64,000 nucleotides of DNA from Hyphomicrobiales bacterium (GTDB lineage Bacteria > Pseudomonadota > Alphaproteobacteria > Rhizobiales > Rhizobiaceae): positions 62,001 through 126,000 of the forward strand of contig UCKS01000033.1 in assembly GCA_900473045.1 (NCBI GenBank), read 5' to 3'. The notes under the pieces were generated by a model that searched no databases, was not told the origin of the DNA, and saw only the letters and a list, made by a program, of their open reading frames with translations. Below are positions 62,296 through 64,000 of the stretch, one piece after another. The position numbers and the translations under genes are program-made. The stretch's first letter is position 1; each line of letters begins with the position of its first letter.

Positions 62296-63861
62296 TCAGC
62301 CCTGGCTGATAGGCAGCGCCACGAAGCGGCTTGCATTGTCGGCCTCGATCTGGAACAGCGCCTTTGTGCGCCCGTCCTTCTTGGCCGCTTCGATCACCTT
62401 GAGGATGTCGTCAGCGGACTTGACCTCCTGGTTATTGACCGAGACGATCTTCTGGCCTTCCTTCAGGCCGCGATCGCTGGCATCTGAGTCCGGATCAACC
62501 GAAGAGATCGTCACGCCCTTGCCGTCCTCGGACGGCGTCACCGTAACGCCAAGATCGGCCAATGCCTTTTCGCTCGACGGCTGCGGTTCTTCCTGCTGCT
62601 GCTCGGCGCCGGTAGAAGCATCCTTGGTATCGGCAGGAAGGGTTCCGACTTCGAGCTTGACGCTCTCGGCCTTGCCATCACGCCACAAGGCAACATCGAC
62701 ACTGGTACCCGGACGCATCAGGGCGATCTTGCGAGCCAGCTCACGCGGCCCCTTGATGGTGTCGCCATTGACGGCGGTGATCACGTCACCCTTCTTGATG
62801 CCGGCCTTTTCGCCGGGAGAACCGGCCTGCGGCTCGACAACAAGCGCGCCGCTTGCCTCGGCCAGACCGAGCGATTCAGCGACATCCTTGTCGACCGGCT
62901 GGATCTGTACGCCGAGCCAGCCACGGGAGACTTCACCATCCTTCATCAGATCGCCGACGACATCCTTGGCGACGGACGCTGGAATGGCAAACGCGATACC
63001 GACATTGCCGCCCGATGGCGAGAAGATTGCGGTGTTGATACCGACGACTTCGCCGTTGAGGTTGAAGGTCGGACCACCGGAGTTACCGCGGTTCACTGCG
63101 GCATCAACCTGCAGGTAGTCGTCATAGGGGCCGGAGCCGATATCGCGGCCACGCGCAGAGATAATGCCGGCGGTCACGGTGCCACCGAGGCCGAATGGGT
63201 TGCCGACAGCAACGACCCAGTCACCAACCCGCACCTTGCTGTCGTCGGCAAAGCTGACATAGGCGAACTTGCGCTTGTCATCGACCTTCAGCACGGCGAG
63301 GTCGGTCCGGCTGTCCTTACCGATCAGCTTGGCGTCCAGTTCCGTGCCGTCGCTCAGAATGACGGTAAAGGCGGATCCGTCGGAAACGACGTGATTGTTG
63401 GTAACGAGGTAGCCGTCTTCAGAGATGAAGAAGCCCGAGCCCTGCGATGTCGGGCGCAGACGGCCCGGCTTGCCGTCGCGCGGTCCATGGTCACGCTCGG
63501 CGCGCTTATCGCCGTTGGGGCCACCGAATTCCTTGAAGAAACGCTTCAACGGGTGATCGTCGGGGAGTTCATCCAGACCACGGCCGCCGAAATCGAAACT
63601 GAAACCGTTGCCGTTACCGGCGTCATCGGAAACAGGATTGGCACGCGACTGTACGCGCACGGACACCACCGCCGGAGAAACCGCATCGACGACATCCGCA
63701 AAACTTGGAACCTGCGGCGCCTCGATCTTCACGGCGGCGGCAAAGGACTGGGTGACGGCTGCGGGAATGCCGGCCGACAGCATGACGGCCGCCAAACCAG
63801 CAACGGTCGTTGTCTTCAAGACGGTCTTGAGGGAGGGACGCAGTGCGTTTGTTTGAAACAT
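62296..63861 (-). CDS. degP: DegP/HtrA periplasmic serine protease
   Basis: 521 residues. A signal sequence (about 1-42) is followed by the trypsin-like domain with His157 (VTNNHVVSD), Asp187 (RTDLAVLKV) and Ser261 (NRGNSGGPTFN), all intact, and two PDZ domains (about 290-385 and 430-515). A glycine-, charge- and proline-rich loop (about 78-138) precedes the catalytic core, the position of the DegP LA loop. A Q/E-rich linker separates the PDZ domains. It degrades or refolds damaged envelope proteins. An OmpR-type two-component pair lies directly downstream. Rhizobia have several degP-like genes, so the symbol marks the family. Confidence 0.94.
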   Translation of the reverse strand: MFQTNALRPSLKTVLKTTTVAGLAAVMLSAGIPAAVTQSFAAAVKIEAPQVPSFADVVDAVSPAVVSVRVQSRANPVSDDAGNGNGFSFDFGGRGLDELPDDHPLKRFFKEFGGPNGDKRAERDHGPRDGKPGRLRPTSQGSGFFISEDGYLVTNNHVVSDGSAFTVILSDGTELDAKLIGKDSRTDLAVLKVDDKRKFAYVSFADDSKVRVGDWVVAVGNPFGLGGTVTAGIISARGRDIGSGPYDDYLQVDAAVNRGNSGGPTFNLNGEVVGINTAIFSPSGGNVGIAFAIPASVAKDVVGDLMKDGEVSRGWLGVQIQPVDKDVAESLGLAEASGALVVEPQAGSPGEKAGIKKGDVITAVNGDTIKGPRELARKIALMRPGTSVDVALWRDGKAESVKLEVGTLPADTKDASTGAEQQQEEPQPSSEKALADLGVTVTPSEDGKGVTISSVDPDSDASDRGLKEGQKIVSVNNQEVKSADDILKVIEAAKKDGRTKALFQIEADNASRFVALPISQG

Positions 63862-64000
63862 CCGGTTTGCCTTTTCTCTTCATTTTGCATTTGGCTGACT
63901 GGAGGAACAGCCGATGAAGAAGACATAGACGAACGCACCTTACTGACTTGTGTCCGGAAAATGAACTTTTGGTAATGTTGGGACATAAACGGGATACGCC

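Noticed and set aside
1..64000. CRISPR array, rRNA operon or prophage
   Set aside because: No regularly spaced repeats, rRNA sequence or phage structural genes were seen on either strand.

Overview
The window is a stretch of alphaproteobacterial chromosome, most likely from the Rhizobiaceae (Rhizobium/Agrobacterium/Neorhizobium group). The evidence is the block rsh, DUF2062 gene, acpS, lepB, rnc, era; the rpoZ, NYN, smpB, dapA block; a single RelA/SpoT homologue; an Omp2/RopA-type porin; the arsR-aqpS-arsC-arsH arrangement known from Sinorhizobium; a GC-rich codon bias; and rhizobial palindromic intergenic repeats. There is no rRNA, phage, integrase, transposase or CRISPR array. One tRNA-Ser(GCU) is present.

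Layout. 1-6 kb: the 3' end of a PhoX-type gene, a hotdog thioesterase, recO, tex and a cyclopropane fatty acid synthase. 6-9.4 kb: a glutathionyl-hydroquinone reductase divergent from an arsenic operon that uses an aquaglyceroporin as the efflux route; arsR has a perfect inverted repeat abutting its start codon. 9.4-19.2 kb: core information and stress genes (era, rnc, lepB, acpS, rsh, rpoZ, smpB, dapA). 19.5-25.4 kb: a soluble lytic transglycosylase, a hydrolase, the major porin, tRNA-Ser and a 59-residue conserved-looking gene. 25.4-33 kb: a secreted caspase/Sel1/peptidoglycan-binding protein, two PilZ-like proteins, an aminotransferase and a run of small envelope proteins. 33-39.2 kb: amn, then a flippase-like membrane protein, a membrane glycosyltransferase and a lipid kinase, then an HxlR regulator with its divergent oxidoreductase.

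39.3-48.8 kb is the most unusual part. An L,D-transpeptidase has a perfect CtrA-type box about 53 bp upstream. The ETF-ubiquinone oxidoreductase gene is flanked by two copies of a mosaic element whose hairpin stems change in a compensating way. A nuclease-methyltransferase restriction gene is broken by a frameshift and also carries a 126-bp palindromic element inserted exactly in frame. It is followed by a divergent Hsp70 (YegD-like) gene, another palindromic repeat, an atypical family-4 uracil-DNA glycosylase and two tiny genes. 49-64 kb: two transporters, pepN, a PleC/CbrA-like sensor kinase, glnE, an OmpR-type two-component system and a DegP/HtrA protease.

Themes: envelope growth and stress (transglycosylase, L,D-transpeptidase, porin, DegP plus two-component system, signal peptidase), cell-cycle control (candidate CtrA boxes and a PleC/CbrA-family kinase), nitrogen and stringent control (glnE, rsh, rpoZ) and arsenic detoxification. 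Starts were chosen from Shine-Dalgarno spacing and recalled family N-termini. All family assignments come from reading motifs, not database searches.
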